Below, in pieces: positions 8,284 through 19,643 of a stretch of DNA of 64,000 nucleotides. The stretch comes from Glaciecola nitratireducens FR1064 (GTDB lineage: Bacteria > Pseudomonadota > Gammaproteobacteria > Enterobacterales > Alteromonadaceae): the NCBI RefSeq assembly GCF_000226565.1, contig NC_016041.1, positions 558,001-622,000 on the forward strand, in the 5' to 3' direction. The notes beneath the pieces were generated by a model. That model saw nothing but the letters and a program-made list of their open reading frames with translations, ran no database searches and had not been told where the DNA came from. Position numbers and translations under genes: made by a program. Numbering within the stretch: position 1 is the first letter of the stretch; each line of letters starts with the position of its first letter.

Positions 8284-10208
8284 TGGAGAAAAGAACAGCT
8301 AACGTTATTGACGCAACACACTCAAATGCAAAAGATGTATCTGATCGCGGTGGCAAGTGGGTTGCAGTGCTCATTGCATTAATTGGCATTATCTTGTTTA
8401 CTTTGGCGCTGACTTTCTCTGAGCAGACCGAAGAGTCTTTGATCAACAACAAAGCTCAATTGCACATCGCGTCCTCTGATAAGGACGACATCAATACCGT
8501 GATGCAATTGGAAGAGCTTGAATGGGAGCCGATCAATGGCAGTAGTTTTGCTTTTTCTTCAAAAGCACATTGGTTTAGCGTTGATATACCGCTAAGCACA
8601 AATGAAGACTCACGTTTAATTGAAGTTTCCTATTCAAATCTTGATTTTCTTGACCTCTGGTTTGTGGACAAAAGTCAGGGACAGGCGCTTATCCTCAGTC
8701 AGTTTAAAACGGGTGATAATTATCCATTTTCTCAACGACTAATTCGCCATGACCAACTCGTCTTTCCGGTTCCAAACAGCGCATCCGTTGTTTCACTGTA
8801 CCTACGTGTTGAAACTCAAGGGCGAATAAACGTTCCTATAAAACTGTGGCAAGAGGAGGAGTATATTCAATTCATTGCCTCGCACAGAGTTTTTACTGGC
8901 ATATTCTACGGTTTTATGACTGCGATGGCCTTGATTAGTTTATTTTTGTTCGTGACTTCTCGCAGTATCAGTACATTGCTGTATACAGGGATCGTATTAT
9001 GTTTATCATTCGCTTTAGCAAGCAGTCAGGGCTTAGGATATCGTTTCTTATGGCCAGAAAGTGTGCTGTTTCAAGAGTATGCCGTATTATTTTTTGCCGC
9101 TTCAGCGGTATTGCTTTCTAGCGCTTTTGCCGCTGAGATTCTGGAAATTAAAAGCACCTTTAAGAAACTCTATCGATTTTTCATTATCTTCGGCATTATT
9201 GTTACTGTTTACATTGGTCTTATTTTTATTTTGCCTTTTAGTGTGATGGTTCCGACATTAGCGCTAATAGCCGCAATAGGACTGTTTTTACTGTTTGGCT
9301 CTACGATTTATATCGGGTCAAAAGGGAACTCAGTTGCGAGCTACCTAAGCGCCGCTTGGTGTTCATTATTATTGGGTGGCCTACTTGGGCTTGCAGACAG
9401 CCTAGTTTGGATTAGCCCAAGTCTCGATCCGAGTTACCTCATGATGGTAGGCGCTGTGATTGCTGCGCTTTTCATGGCGCTAGGGTTAGCCGAGCGATTT
9501 AATAAGCAGCGACTTGCGGCAAAGCGAGTGCATTTAAAGACAGTCGAGAATAAACAAAAGGCTAAGCAGGCAAAAGACCAGCTTTTACGATTACAGATAG
9601 AGGCTAAAGAGAAACTTGAACAAGCTGTGCGTGAACGCAATTATGAGCTAGCAATCGCAATAAGAGAGCTGAATGAAGCAAATCAGGAGCTTGAACGGAA
9701 GACATCAATAGACGCATTAACAGGCGTTGCCAGCAGACGTTTATATGATAAAAAAGTGTTGGCGGAGGCTCGTCGAAGTCGGCGCGAAAAAACACCATTA
9801 GCCATTGCGATGATAGACATTGATCATTTTAAAGTGGTCAACGATACTCATGGTCACCAATGTGGTGACGCCGCACTGAAGCACTTTGCGGCTATTTTAC
9901 AAGAATGTATCAAGCGCCCAACGGATACAATTTGTCGCTATGGCGGCGAAGAGTTTGTGGTTATCTTGCCAAATACAGATTTAGAAGGCGCGCGAATTTT
10001 GATGGAAAATCTTCGTTCATCTACTGAAAAAAGTCAATTTGACTGTGAAGGCAAAACAATTCAATTTACCATTAGCGTTGGCGTGTCGACGCGAGTTATT
10101 GTAAACGAATCAGAGTATGAACTGCTTCATGCATTTTCAGATAAGTTGCTCTATAAAGCAAAAGAAGCCGGACGTAATCAAGTAATGTCCGCAGAGTTTT
10201 CACATTAA
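8283..10208 (+). CDS. Diguanylate cyclase with 7TM-DISM sensor (second of tandem pair)
   Basis: 641 residues with the same architecture as the preceding protein: one N-terminal membrane helix (about 27-45), a 7TMR-DISMED2-like extracytoplasmic domain, seven membrane helices (about 195-410), coiled coil, and GGDEF domain (about 475-638). The motif is RYGGEEF near residue 553, with the RxxD inhibitory site RPTD five residues upstream. Shared stretches such as RREK-PLAIA-IDIDHFK and GHQCGD show that the two arose by tandem duplication, while the sensor parts have diverged more. The ATG shares a base with the previous stop (TAATG), and hemB begins 12 bases after its stop, so the three are probably cotranscribed. 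Confidence 0.9.
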   Translation: MEKRTANVIDATHSNAKDVSDRGGKWVAVLIALIGIILFTLALTFSEQTEESLINNKAQLHIASSDKDDINTVMQLEELEWEPINGSSFAFSSKAHWFSVDIPLSTNEDSRLIEVSYSNLDFLDLWFVDKSQGQALILSQFKTGDNYPFSQRLIRHDQLVFPVPNSASVVSLYLRVETQGRINVPIKLWQEEEYIQFIASHRVFTGIFYGFMTAMALISLFLFVTSRSISTLLYTGIVLCLSFALASSQGLGYRFLWPESVLFQEYAVLFFAASAVLLSSAFAAEILEIKSTFKKLYRFFIIFGIIVTVYIGLIFILPFSVMVPTLALIAAIGLFLLFGSTIYIGSKGNSVASYLSAAWCSLLLGGLLGLADSLVWISPSLDPSYLMMVGAVIAALFMALGLAERFNKQRLAAKRVHLKTVENKQKAKQAKDQLLRLQIEAKEKLEQAVRERNYELAIAIRELNEANQELERKTSIDALTGVASRRLYDKKVLAEARRSRREKTPLAIAMIDIDHFKVVNDTHGHQCGDAALKHFAAILQECIKRPTDTICRYGGEEFVVILPNTDLEGARILMENLRSSTEKSQFDCEGKTIQFTISVGVSTRVIVNESEYELLHAFSDKLLYKAKEAGRNQVMSAEFSH

Positions 10209-10211
10209 TAA

Positions 10212-11231
<1,020 letters not shown>

Positions 11232-11350
11232 TGTTTGAAACGCTGGATATTAGCCTCGCTGGAGCGGGGCAATAGTTGTAGGGTTGGTCTTTTAATGTCT
11301 GATTTTAAGCTTAATCAACTAGATAATGTAAAAAAATAAGGCGATTGGCG

Positions 11351-11380
11351 TTGACAAATATAGATCGTACCTACTATCTT
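11351..11380 (+). promoter_or_regulatory. Candidate sigma-70 promoter for the CheB-CheR-GGDEF-EAL gene
   Basis: TTGACA (11351-11356) is a perfect -35 hexamer. It is followed after 18 bases by TATCTT (11375-11380), which matches the -10 consensus at four of six positions. It lies in the 255-base gap after hemB, about 100 bases before the start of the large signalling gene. Prediction by eye only. Confidence 0.45.
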
Positions 11381-11486
11381 TAAAGTCTACAGGTAAGCTT
11401 TAGTTTAACGCTTAGTTGCATCGTCCGATTTCAACTCAAGTGAATTATTAATATTTAAATTTCACCAAAGAGTGGTCGGTATAATT

Positions 11487-14400
11487 ATGAAAAAACGCTC
11501 AGAAAGGGACACGCCTAACGCGATTCAAACCGATCAAAAAAAGCGCAGTGGACCAGAAGAAAAAGCCTCAGTTTTACTTACAAAAAACTCAGTCCCCGTT
11601 GTCGGTATCGGCGCCTCCGCTGGCGGCTTAGAAACTTTCATTATGTTCTTTGATGCTATGCCGGCAAAAAGTGGTATGGCGTTTGTCTTGATCCAGCACC
11701 TTGATCCGAATCATAAGAGCCTGACGGCTGAGATAATTGCGAAACATACCTTAATGCCAGTGCATCAGGTTGACGATCAAATGCATGTTGAAGCAAATAA
11801 AGTGTACGTAATCCCACCAAATAAAGATTTAACTATCAGTCAGAATATTCTGCTACTAAGCGAGCCAAGTCAAGCGCATGGACAGAGGATGCCAATTGAT
11901 ATTTTTTTACGATCGTTGGCAAAAGATAAACAAGAAAATGCTATTTGCATCATCCTTTCTGGAACAGGGACTGATGGTTCACTGGGCATTAAATCGATAA
12001 AAGACAAGGGAGGATTGGTATTAGTGCAGGCTCCTGAAACCTCGAAATTTGATGGCATGCCGCAAAGTGCTATTGATACCGGATTTGTTGACTGTACTTT
12101 ACCAGTCCAAAAAATGCCGAGTGAATTGTTATTATATTTCCAGAGTCTTCAGCAATTAATCATAAGCGACATTCCTGTTGATTTGGTTCACGAGCAATTA
12201 GACAAAATTCTATCTGCCCTGCGATTGCAAACTAAATATGATTTTTCAAACTATAAAAAAGGCACTTTAACGCGTCGCATAGAACGTCGCATGGGACTTA
12301 AACACCTGACTGATTTTGCTGAATATGCGCATATAGTTCAACAAAGCCACGAAGAAGCTCAACTATTATTGAAAGATTTATTAATCAGTGTGACTGATTT
12401 CTTCCGTGAACCTGAAGCTTATAAACAACTCGAAAACGACGTTGTTCAAAAAATCATCAACACTAAAGCACCTGATGATGTGATTCGGGTATGGACGCCC
12501 GGATGCGCAACGGGTGAAGAGCCCTATTCGATTGCGATGGTTATACTGGAGCAGTTACAACTCGCAAAAAAGCACAACGAAGTGCAGATTTTTGCATCCG
12601 ATATTGATGAACAGGCTATCAGCGTTGCGCGCGCGGGCAGGTATCCCGTTAACATTACCTCTGATATCTCTACTGAGCGCTTGCAGCAATTTTTTATTAA
12701 AAAGGACAATCACTACCAAGTGAATAAGACGTTGCGAGATTGCGTGGTGTTTGCGACACAAAATTTAATCAGTGACCCGCCTTTTTCAAAAGTAGATCTC
12801 ATTAGCTGTCGTAACTTGTTGATATATCTCGAGCCGGCTATTCAGAAAAAAATCATTTCGATGTTCCACTTTGCTCTCAATGAAGGGGGCTATCTGTTTT
12901 TAGGTAGTGCTGAAACAATTGGTCAACATGAGGACCTATTTCAGCCTCTCTCCAAAAAACTGCGTTTATACCGTCGCGTTGGGAAGACAAAAAGCGAGAC
13001 GATTTCTTTCCCCACTTTGTCAGATTTTAGTAAGCAGCCACAAATGAGTTATCCAATAAATCAAGGTACGCAAGAAGCAGCCCAGTATGGCAAAATTACG
13101 CAGCAGTTGTTACTTCAACATTATGCGCCTTTTGCCGTTCTAATTAATAAGAATTTCGACATTCTTTACGTCAATGGTCAGTCTGGACGTTATTTGGAAA
13201 TGACGACGGGGAAGCCCTCACAGGACCTGATCTCAGTTTTGCGCGAAGGTATACGTAGCAAGCTTCGCGCTGCAGTTCAGTTAGCTATGACGAACGGTGA
13301 AATGATCGAGGTGACGACAAGGGTCAAGCGCGACGCCAATTATTATCCAATCCAACTTTCGGTTCACCCGATACATACGTTAAAATCGGGTGAAGATTTA
13401 CTATTGATTAGCTTTAGTGAAGTTGTTGAGTCTAACCAGATAAATGTCATTGCATCGGCAACGCCTGACGAGTTGCAGCACACTAATCTACTCCATCAAT
13501 TAGAAGAGGAGTTAGCTGAGGCTAAAGACGACCTGCGAACCTGTCTTGAGGATATGGCATCTTCTACTGAAGAGTTAAAAGTATCGCACGAAGAAGTTTT
13601 GTCGATGAATGAGGAACTGCAGTCGTCGAATGAAGAGCTAGAGACTTCCAAAGAAGAATTACAGTCACTAAATGAAGAGCTGACCACGGTTAACAATCAG
13701 CTCCAAAACAAGGTCGAAGAGTTAGCCATTGCTAATGATGATATGACTAACCTGCTGGAGAGTGCTGATATCGCGGCGTTATTTTTAGACGTTAAGTTTT
13801 GCATTAAACGCTTTACGCCAGCCATGCGCGCGTTGTTTCAGCTGATAAAATCCGATGTTGGAAGACCCATTAGCGATATCTCCCATCAGTTCGTAACACT
13901 TGATTTAGTGAAAGAGGCCGAGTTAACGCTTAAGAATCGCCTAATGAATGAGATTGAGGTCAAAACGACCGACGATAAGTGCTATATCGTTCGAATTTCA
14001 CCCTTTCGCACCAATGACGGTGAGATAGAAGGCGTGGTCGTGACATTTTTTGATATTACACGCCTTAATCAAATTAAAAGCTCGTTAAGCAGTTCCAGAG
14101 AGCGTATCGAGTTGCTCTTAAAATCAACGGGTGAGGCCATCTATGGCGTTGATGTCTCAGGCAAATGTACGTTTGTTAATGCCAAGCTTGTCCAAGATCT
14201 AGGATTTACGGAACAAGAGCTAATTGGTAGAGATTCACATACGATATTTCATCACACACGTTCTGATGGTTCTGATTACCCGTGGTCTGATTGTTTTGTT
14301 TATCAGTGCCTTAAGGATCAAAAACCCCATCGCGGTGCAAATGATTTGGTTTGGCGTAAAGATGGTACATCGTTCCCCATTTCATATTCAGTGGGGCCGA

Positions 14401-15794
14401 TCATTGAACATGGCGAGCTGAGGGGCGCCGTCGTGATTTTTAGAGATATGACCAAAGAGTATGCCTCAATCAATAAATTAGACTACCAAGCGCGTCATGA
14501 CGCCTTAACAGGCCTTATTAATCGTCGGGAGTTTGATGAGCGCCTAGAACGCGTGCTACAAAACAGTCCTGAAGATCAAGATCAGCATGTTTTATGTTAT
14601 TTAGACTTAGATCAGTTTAAGGTGATCAATGATGCCTGCGGACATTTGGCGGGTGACGAATTATTAAGACAGCTTTCAAATGTGTTACAAAGTCATGTTA
14701 GAAAGCGAGATACTTTAGCTAGGCTTGGTGGTGACGAGTTTGGCTTATTAATGGAACATTGCGACCTGCATGAAGGCAAGCGTGTCGCTAACGGTATGCG
14801 TGATGCTGTGGCTAATTATCGATTTTTTTGGCAAGGAAACACTCATATGGTGGGCGTCAGTATAGGCTTAGTGGAAATAATTGGCGATGGACAAGATAAG
14901 ACTGATTTATTAAAGGCTGCTGATGCAGCGTGCTACGCAGCAAAAGAAAATGGCCGTAACAGGGTTCATGTTTATTCGGAACAAGATACGAATATGGCTG
15001 CTCGGCACGGACAGATGAAATGGGTCGCGCGCATCAACTTAGCACTAGAAAACAACCGCTTTTTACTCGTCTTACAACCCATCGTTCCAATCAATGGTGT
15101 TGATACCAATAAGCTTTCTTATGAGGTATTAATCCGCATGCGAGACGGTGACAATATTATTCAACCAGACGATTTTCTGGGAGCGGCGGAACGCTATAAC
15201 TTGTCATCCAAAGTTGACTTATGGGTCATTCGTAACACATTTAATTGGATGACTGATAACAAACATCAACTAGAGAATGTTGCCTTAATCAACATCAATA
15301 TTTCTGGACAGTCGTTGGGGGATCAAGAGTTTTTAAAACACGTCGTTAACGCGCTGAAGGCTAAACCGATACCTACTGGAAAAATCTGTTTTGAAATAAC
15401 TGAAACTGCGGCCATCACCAATTTTACCAACGCCAACAGCTTTATGCATGCCCTTAAAAATTTGGGTTGTGAGTTTGCACTGGATGATTTCGGAACGGGC
15501 TTATCGTCTTTTGAATATTTGAAGGCTCTGCCTGTTGAATATATTAAAATCGCTGGCTTGTTTGTCAAAGATATTGCTACTGACTCAGTCAATTTAGCGA
15601 TGGTTAAAGCTATCAGCGATCTGGGGCATGAAATGAATAAGAAAGTGATTGCTGAATCGGTCGAAAATAAAGAAATCCTCGACTGCTTAGTTGAATTAGG
15701 CGTTGATTTTGCGCAAGGATATTTTTTTGGTAAAGCCGTTCCCTTGAGCGAAATCAAACTCAACGAATCGGATATCACTGACGAACGGAAATAA
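11487..15794 (+). CDS. CheB-CheR-PAS-PAS-GGDEF-EAL hybrid signalling protein
   Basis: About 1435 residues with no membrane segment. Domains in order: CheB-type methylesterase (about 38-220; catalytic Ser in GIGASAGG, His in IQHLDP, Asp in GTGTDG), CheR-type methyltransferase (about 230-490; SAM site VWTPGCATGEEPYS, then SCRNLLIYL), a PAS-like region, a long coiled coil of repeating EELQSxNEEL units (about 670-750), two PAS domains, GGDEF (RLGGDEF near 1080, with RKRD inhibitory site) and EAL (YEVLIRM, DDFGTGLSS, AESVE). There is no receiver domain before CheB. GGDEF and EAL both keep key residues, so either activity is possible. Start uncertain: a GTG at 11472 is also in frame. No other chemotaxis gene is adjacent. 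Confidence 0.9.
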   Translation: MKKRSERDTPNAIQTDQKKRSGPEEKASVLLTKNSVPVVGIGASAGGLETFIMFFDAMPAKSGMAFVLIQHLDPNHKSLTAEIIAKHTLMPVHQVDDQMHVEANKVYVIPPNKDLTISQNILLLSEPSQAHGQRMPIDIFLRSLAKDKQENAICIILSGTGTDGSLGIKSIKDKGGLVLVQAPETSKFDGMPQSAIDTGFVDCTLPVQKMPSELLLYFQSLQQLIISDIPVDLVHEQLDKILSALRLQTKYDFSNYKKGTLTRRIERRMGLKHLTDFAEYAHIVQQSHEEAQLLLKDLLISVTDFFREPEAYKQLENDVVQKIINTKAPDDVIRVWTPGCATGEEPYSIAMVILEQLQLAKKHNEVQIFASDIDEQAISVARAGRYPVNITSDISTERLQQFFIKKDNHYQVNKTLRDCVVFATQNLISDPPFSKVDLISCRNLLIYLEPAIQKKIISMFHFALNEGGYLFLGSAETIGQHEDLFQPLSKKLRLYRRVGKTKSETISFPTLSDFSKQPQMSYPINQGTQEAAQYGKITQQLLLQHYAPFAVLINKNFDILYVNGQSGRYLEMTTGKPSQDLISVLREGIRSKLRAAVQLAMTNGEMIEVTTRVKRDANYYPIQLSVHPIHTLKSGEDLLLISFSEVVESNQINVIASATPDELQHTNLLHQLEEELAEAKDDLRTCLEDMASSTEELKVSHEEVLSMNEELQSSNEELETSKEELQSLNEELTTVNNQLQNKVEELAIANDDMTNLLESADIAALFLDVKFCIKRFTPAMRALFQLIKSDVGRPISDISHQFVTLDLVKEAELTLKNRLMNEIEVKTTDDKCYIVRISPFRTNDGEIEGVVVTFFDITRLNQIKSSLSSSRERIELLLKSTGEAIYGVDVSGKCTFVNAKLVQDLGFTEQELIGRDSHTIFHHTRSDGSDYPWSDCFVYQCLKDQKPHRGANDLVWRKDGTSFPISYSVGPIIEHGELRGAVVIFRDMTKEYASINKLDYQARHDALTGLINRREFDERLERVLQNSPEDQDQHVLCYLDLDQFKVINDACGHLAGDELLRQLSNVLQSHVRKRDTLARLGGDEFGLLMEHCDLHEGKRVANGMRDAVANYRFFWQGNTHMVGVSIGLVEIIGDGQDKTDLLKAADAACYAAKENGRNRVHVYSEQDTNMAARHGQMKWVARINLALENNRFLLVLQPIVPINGVDTNKLSYEVLIRMRDGDNIIQPDDFLGAAERYNLSSKVDLWVIRNTFNWMTDNKHQLENVALININISGQSLGDQEFLKHVVNALKAKPIPTGKICFEITETAAITNFTNANSFMHALKNLGCEFALDDFGTGLSSFEYLKALPVEYIKIAGLFVKDIATDSVNLAMVKAISDLGHEMNKKVIAESVENKEILDCLVELGVDFAQGYFFGKAVPLSEIKLNESDITDERK

Positions 15795-15866
15795 AATGAA
15801 GGTTAGGGTTTTTATTGTAAAAGTCGGAAAATATTTTGTGCTTTAACACTATGGATAGAGACGGAC

Positions 15867-15891
15867 CCCTCAGAGGTTTCAGCTCTGAGGG
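15867..15891. terminator. Candidate bidirectional terminator hairpin
   Basis: A perfect nine-base stem (CCCTCAGAG at 15867-15875 pairing with CTCTGAGGG at 15883-15891) encloses a seven-base loop. It lies between the convergent large signalling gene and panC. The following T-tract is short (TTT), so termination strength is uncertain. Confidence 0.5.
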
Positions 15892-15912
15892 TTTGAGTAT
15901 AGGCTCTCTGTT

Positions 15913-16788
15913 TTATATCTCAACTTGAATATTATCTATAATCCGTGTTTTACCTAAAAAACCAGCACCAAGAATCACCAGTTCTTTGTCTTCGTGGCTC
16001 GGTTGCAGCAAACTGCTTGCTGACCGTATATCGATATAGTCAGGCTTAAAACCAATGCTCGCCAAGCGCAGCCTATACTCTTGGATCATGATTGAAAAAT
16101 CTCTGCGACCGCTTTTAATTTCAACAGCCATGTTGGAAATTAATTGATATAAACCAGGCGCAATTTCACGCTGTTCCTCATTCAAATAATTGTTTCTTGA
16201 ACTCATGGCTAAACCATCAGCTTCGCGTTCAGTAGGAACACCATGAATAGTCAAGTTCATGGATAAGTCGGTTACCATCGCCTTAATCACTTGCAGTTGC
16301 TGAAAGTCTTTTTCACCAAAAAACGCCATATTGGGCTGTACCATATTAAACAGTTTACAAACAATAGTTGCAACGCCTCTAAAATGGCCAGGGCGACTGG
16401 CACCGCAAATCATGTAGGACAAACCCGGTACTTCAACGAAAGTTTGTTGCTCTAAACCTCTGCTATAAATGTCCTCAACTTTTGGCATGAATAAAACATC
16501 AACGCCCAATTCAGCCAAAGATGCTTTATCTTGTTCCATGGTTCTTGGGTAGGCATCGAGATCTTCGTCAGGGCCAAACTGCAGTGGATTGACAAAAATC
16601 GAGACAACCACCTTGCTTGCGTGCTTCTTCGCCTCTTTAACCAGTTTCAAATGGCCATTGTGTAAGTTACCCATGGTAGGAACGAAAGCAATGGCTTGCT
16701 TCCCTGTTTGCCACTCGCGGCGAAGTTCTCTTAATGATTGAATATCGCTAACTATTTGCATACCGTCTACTAATTGCATCGTACTCAC
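15913..16788 (-). CDS. panC: Pantoate-beta-alanine ligase (pantothenate synthetase)
   Basis: 291 residues. It joins pantoate and beta-alanine using ATP to make pantothenate, the last step of vitamin B5 synthesis, in the cytoplasm. Family motifs are [15 protein letters not shown] (HIGH-like nucleotide site), the FGEKDFQQL stretch, and SSRNNYL, the KMSKS-like loop. Length is typical; E. coli PanC has 283 residues. Its ATG overlaps the panB stop by four bases (ATGA), so panB and panC are coupled. A few extra N-terminal residues (MSTMQLVDG) precede the conserved part. Confidence 0.96.
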   Translation of the reverse strand: MSTMQLVDGMQIVSDIQSLRELRREWQTGKQAIAFVPTMGNLHNGHLKLVKEAKKHASKVVVSIFVNPLQFGPDEDLDAYPRTMEQDKASLAELGVDVLFMPKVEDIYSRGLEQQTFVEVPGLSYMICGASRPGHFRGVATIVCKLFNMVQPNMAFFGEKDFQQLQVIKAMVTDLSMNLTIHGVPTEREADGLAMSSRNNYLNEEQREIAPGLYQLISNMAVEIKSGRRDFSIMIQEYRLRLASIGFKPDYIDIRSASSLLQPSHEDKELVILGAGFLGKTRIIDNIQVEI

Positions 16789-17579
16789 TCGAAAGAATGT
16801 TCTGGGCCAGGGAAACGTTTCGTTTTCACGTCATCAATGTATGTACTTACCGCTGAGCGCATATCATTGCAGTCTGCCAAGTAGTTTTTGCTAAATTTAG
16901 GCATATAGTTTGCGCTAATACCAAACATATCATGCATCACCAGAATTTGTCCGTCGGTATCGACGCCTGCGCCTATCCCAATTACCGGTATTGTCAAAGT
17001 CTCAGAAATACGTTTTGCTATGGCACTCGGAACACATTCCAGTACTAATAATTGAACACCTGCTTTTTCTAGCTTTATTGCGGCGTCAATAATCTTTTGC
17101 GCTTGTTCCTGTTCACGTCCTTGCACCTTAAAACCGCCAAACACATGCACTGACTGTGGGGTTAAGCCTAAATGGCCGCACACAGGGATGCCGCGCTCTA
17201 CCAAGCCAGAAATAGTTGATATTAGCCATTCGCCACCTTCAACTTTAACCATACTTGCGCCACTCGCCATTAGCTTTGCAGCATTGGTGTAAGCGAGTTC
17301 GGTTGTTGCATAACTCATAAACGGCATATCCGCTATCACAAACGCTCTGCTGGTACCTTTGCGAACGCAAGTTGTGTGATAAGCAATATCGTCGATGCTG
17401 ACCGACAGGGTGTCGTCATCGCCTCTCAGTACCATACCGAGTGAATCACCAATGAGCATTACATCAATTAGCTGCTCATCAAACATTTTTGCAAAGCTGG
17501 CGTCGTACGCTGTAAGCGCTGCTATCTTTTCGCCTTTTTGCTTTAATTGCATTAGCGTTGAAGTGGTCACTTTTTTCAT
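16785..17579 (-). CDS. panB: 3-methyl-2-oxobutanoate hydroxymethyltransferase
   Basis: 264 residues, the usual length. It transfers a hydroxymethyl group from methylene-tetrahydrofolate to alpha-ketoisovalerate, giving ketopantoate. Motifs visible are [17 protein letters not shown] (metal and substrate binding), MVKVEGGEW, and [12 protein letters not shown]. It begins 18 bases after folK and overlaps panC by four bases. The folK-panB-panC order is the same as in E. coli and links folate synthesis to the folate-dependent first step of pantothenate synthesis. Confidence 0.96.
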   Translation of the reverse strand: MKKVTTSTLMQLKQKGEKIAALTAYDASFAKMFDEQLIDVMLIGDSLGMVLRGDDDTLSVSIDDIAYHTTCVRKGTSRAFVIADMPFMSYATTELAYTNAAKLMASGASMVKVEGGEWLISTISGLVERGIPVCGHLGLTPQSVHVFGGFKVQGREQEQAQKIIDAAIKLEKAGVQLLVLECVPSAIAKRISETLTIPVIGIGAGVDTDGQILVMHDMFGISANYMPKFSKNYLADCNDMRSAVSTYIDDVKTKRFPGPEHSFE

Positions 17580-17597
17580 TTGCTTATCTCTTATTAT

Positions 17598-18128
17598 TTA
17601 TAACGTCACACTTGCTTTTTGTTTGATACTAGACGCTTGTTGATCAATCCGATACAAACCATCTAGGTTGCATTTAGCAACCCAAGTTGCAAGAGAACGA
17701 CCATCTTGCATAATTAGATCAGGGGATATTTCGAATAAAGGGACGAGCACAAACTCTCTTTCTTGCATACCGTAATGAGGTAACGTTAATTTGCTAGTTT
17801 TCAAGGTAAGATCATTAAACAGCAATATATCTAAATCTAATGTGCGAGGACCCCAGCGGTCGCCTACACGTTCTCGACCTTGCTGATTTTCGATATCTTG
17901 TAGCGTCGTTAACAACTCTTGTGGTTGTAAGGAAGTTTTGATTTTACAAACCGCGTTCACATAATCAGGTTGATTTTGCGGTCCCATTGGTGAACTAGCG
18001 TAGAAATGAGAGCTAGCAACCAAGACCATCTGGGGGTGCATCTCGATTGCTTTCAATGCCTGTTCAAGTTGCTGAACAGGCGCACCAAGATTGCTTCCTA
18101 AACCAATATAGGCGATGTCAGACAACAT
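17598..18128 (-). CDS. folK: 6-hydroxymethyl-7,8-dihydropterin pyrophosphokinase
   Basis: 176 residues. It transfers pyrophosphate from ATP to hydroxymethyl-dihydropterin in folate synthesis. The family opening YIGLGSNLGAP and the signature DRWGPRTLDLDILLF are present; the two Asp of the latter bind magnesium. E. coli FolK has 159 residues; the extra residues are at the C-terminus (about 160-176). The start lies two bases after the pcnB stop, so the pair is probably cotranscribed, as in E. coli. Confidence 0.95.
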   Translation of the reverse strand: MLSDIAYIGLGSNLGAPVQQLEQALKAIEMHPQMVLVASSHFYASSPMGPQNQPDYVNAVCKIKTSLQPQELLTTLQDIENQQGRERVGDRWGPRTLDLDILLFNDLTLKTSKLTLPHYGMQEREFVLVPLFEISPDLIMQDGRSLATWVAKCNLDGLYRIDQQASSIKQKASVTL

Positions 18129-18130
18129 AA

Positions 18131-19513
18131 TTAATTCGCTTTCCGTTTTTTATTATATTTTCTTTTTTTCGGAACGCCGCCCGACTGGTTGCGTAAATTC
18201 GCCACCATATCTTTGCGCTGCTCGGGCGTTACTTCTTGAAATTCAGTCCACCATTCTCCAAGCTCAAGCAAATCACCGCCTTCTATTTGACCTCGTATTA
18301 ACAGAAAGTCATAAGCAGCTCGAAACCTTGGGTGACTGAGCGTTTGATACGCACGTCGCCCGAACCGCTTCGGCAGACGCAATTGCAATTGCCACATTTC
18401 ACGCACAGGCATACTGAAGCGCTTTGGTATCATGATACGTTGAGTTTGCCTGAACAAAACCTCTCCGACAGCAATATTGAAAGCGTCATGATGTGCAACA
18501 CCGGATTCACTCATAATCAGTTGTGTTCGTTCTTCAACTGGATACCATAAAAAAGCCGCATACAGGAAAGCCGGGGTGACTCGCTGTTCGTTGTTAATGC
18601 GGTCATCCGTGTTTTTAAGGACTTGTTCTACTAGCTTCATTTCTCGACAGGTATCGTCCACAAGTAAAGGAGCTAGCTGCGGGAATAATTGCGCGAATAA
18701 ACCATATTCATGTAATAAATGGAAAGTGCGAAGCCCACAGCCGCCGATCAATAATTTTAGGACTTCTTCGAACAGTCTTGCTGGTGGAATATTGGCGAGC
18801 AAATGAGCCAGTTCTTTTATCTGGTCACCCACTTCTTTCGGTATCGACATGCCTAGTTTTGCACTGAATCTGATTGCTCGGATCATGCGCACGGGATCTT
18901 CACGAAAACGTGTTGCAGGATCGCCAATAAGCTCTATTTTTTTCTCTTTAATCGAGGCCATACCGTCGGCAAAATCGATGATACTTTGATCTTTTGCACT
19001 GAAGTACATGGCATTGAACGTGAAATCACGGCGTTCGGCATCTTCTTCAATGCTGCCGAATACATTGTCGCGCAGGAGTTGACCCTGCTGGTCTTGTTTG
19101 GCTAGTACATCATCAACTTGGTTGCCGCGACGACCTTTAACTTGAGTTTTATTCTCTTCTTCGTTTGCGTTTACGTCTTCATGATGTCCGCGAAATGTAG
19201 CTACTTCTATTACATCTCTACCGAAAACGATGTGCGCCAGGCGAAAACGTCGGCCGATTAGTCGACAGTTACGGAAGCACTCTTTGATTTGCTCTGGTGT
19301 TGCATTCGTTGCGACATCGAAGTCTTTTGGAGTTTTTCCCATCAGTTTGTCTCGAATACAACCGCCTACGAGATAGGCTTCATATCCTTTCGCGTTCAGT
19401 CGTCGTAATACTGAAAGTGTATTGTCACTAATGTCAGAGAACGTAACCGGATGCTGTCCTTTTGGGATAACGACAGGATTAATCACTGTTTTTTTTGTTG
19501 GGGTGCTTGGCAT
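18131..19513 (-). CDS. pcnB: Poly(A) polymerase I
   Basis: About 460 residues. It adds poly(A) tails to RNA 3' ends, promoting decay. The class II nucleotidyltransferase signature is YLVGGCIRDKLMGKTPKDFD, with catalytic Asp in DFD, followed by RRFRLAHIVF and RRDFTFNAMYF. The basic end (PKKRKYNKKRK) is typical for PcnB rather than tRNA nucleotidyltransferase. The ATG at 19511-19513 has AAGG four bases before it; an in-frame TTG at 19537 would add eight residues. folK follows at two bases. Confidence 0.95.
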   Translation of the reverse strand: MPSTPTKKTVINPVVIPKGQHPVTFSDISDNTLSVLRRLNAKGYEAYLVGGCIRDKLMGKTPKDFDVATNATPEQIKECFRNCRLIGRRFRLAHIVFGRDVIEVATFRGHHEDVNANEEENKTQVKGRRGNQVDDVLAKQDQQGQLLRDNVFGSIEEDAERRDFTFNAMYFSAKDQSIIDFADGMASIKEKKIELIGDPATRFREDPVRMIRAIRFSAKLGMSIPKEVGDQIKELAHLLANIPPARLFEEVLKLLIGGCGLRTFHLLHEYGLFAQLFPQLAPLLVDDTCREMKLVEQVLKNTDDRINNEQRVTPAFLYAAFLWYPVEERTQLIMSESGVAHHDAFNIAVGEVLFRQTQRIMIPKRFSMPVREMWQLQLRLPKRFGRRAYQTLSHPRFRAAYDFLLIRGQIEGGDLLELGEWWTEFQEVTPEQRKDMVANLRNQSGGVPKKRKYNKKRKAN

Positions 19514-19643
19514 GCCACCTTGACCTATTATTAACAACGTCGTGGAGCGTCGTCTTTGTTATTGTTGTAACCGTATGTTGTATTCATACTGTTTTGAAAT
19601 CGTATTCGTTTCTAATTAACCATATTTAGGTTAAGTCCGCGAA

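Noticed and set aside
15323-15778. 151-codon minus-strand frame within the EAL domain region
   Set aside because: Antisense to a well-conserved EAL domain; composition is that of a shadow frame.
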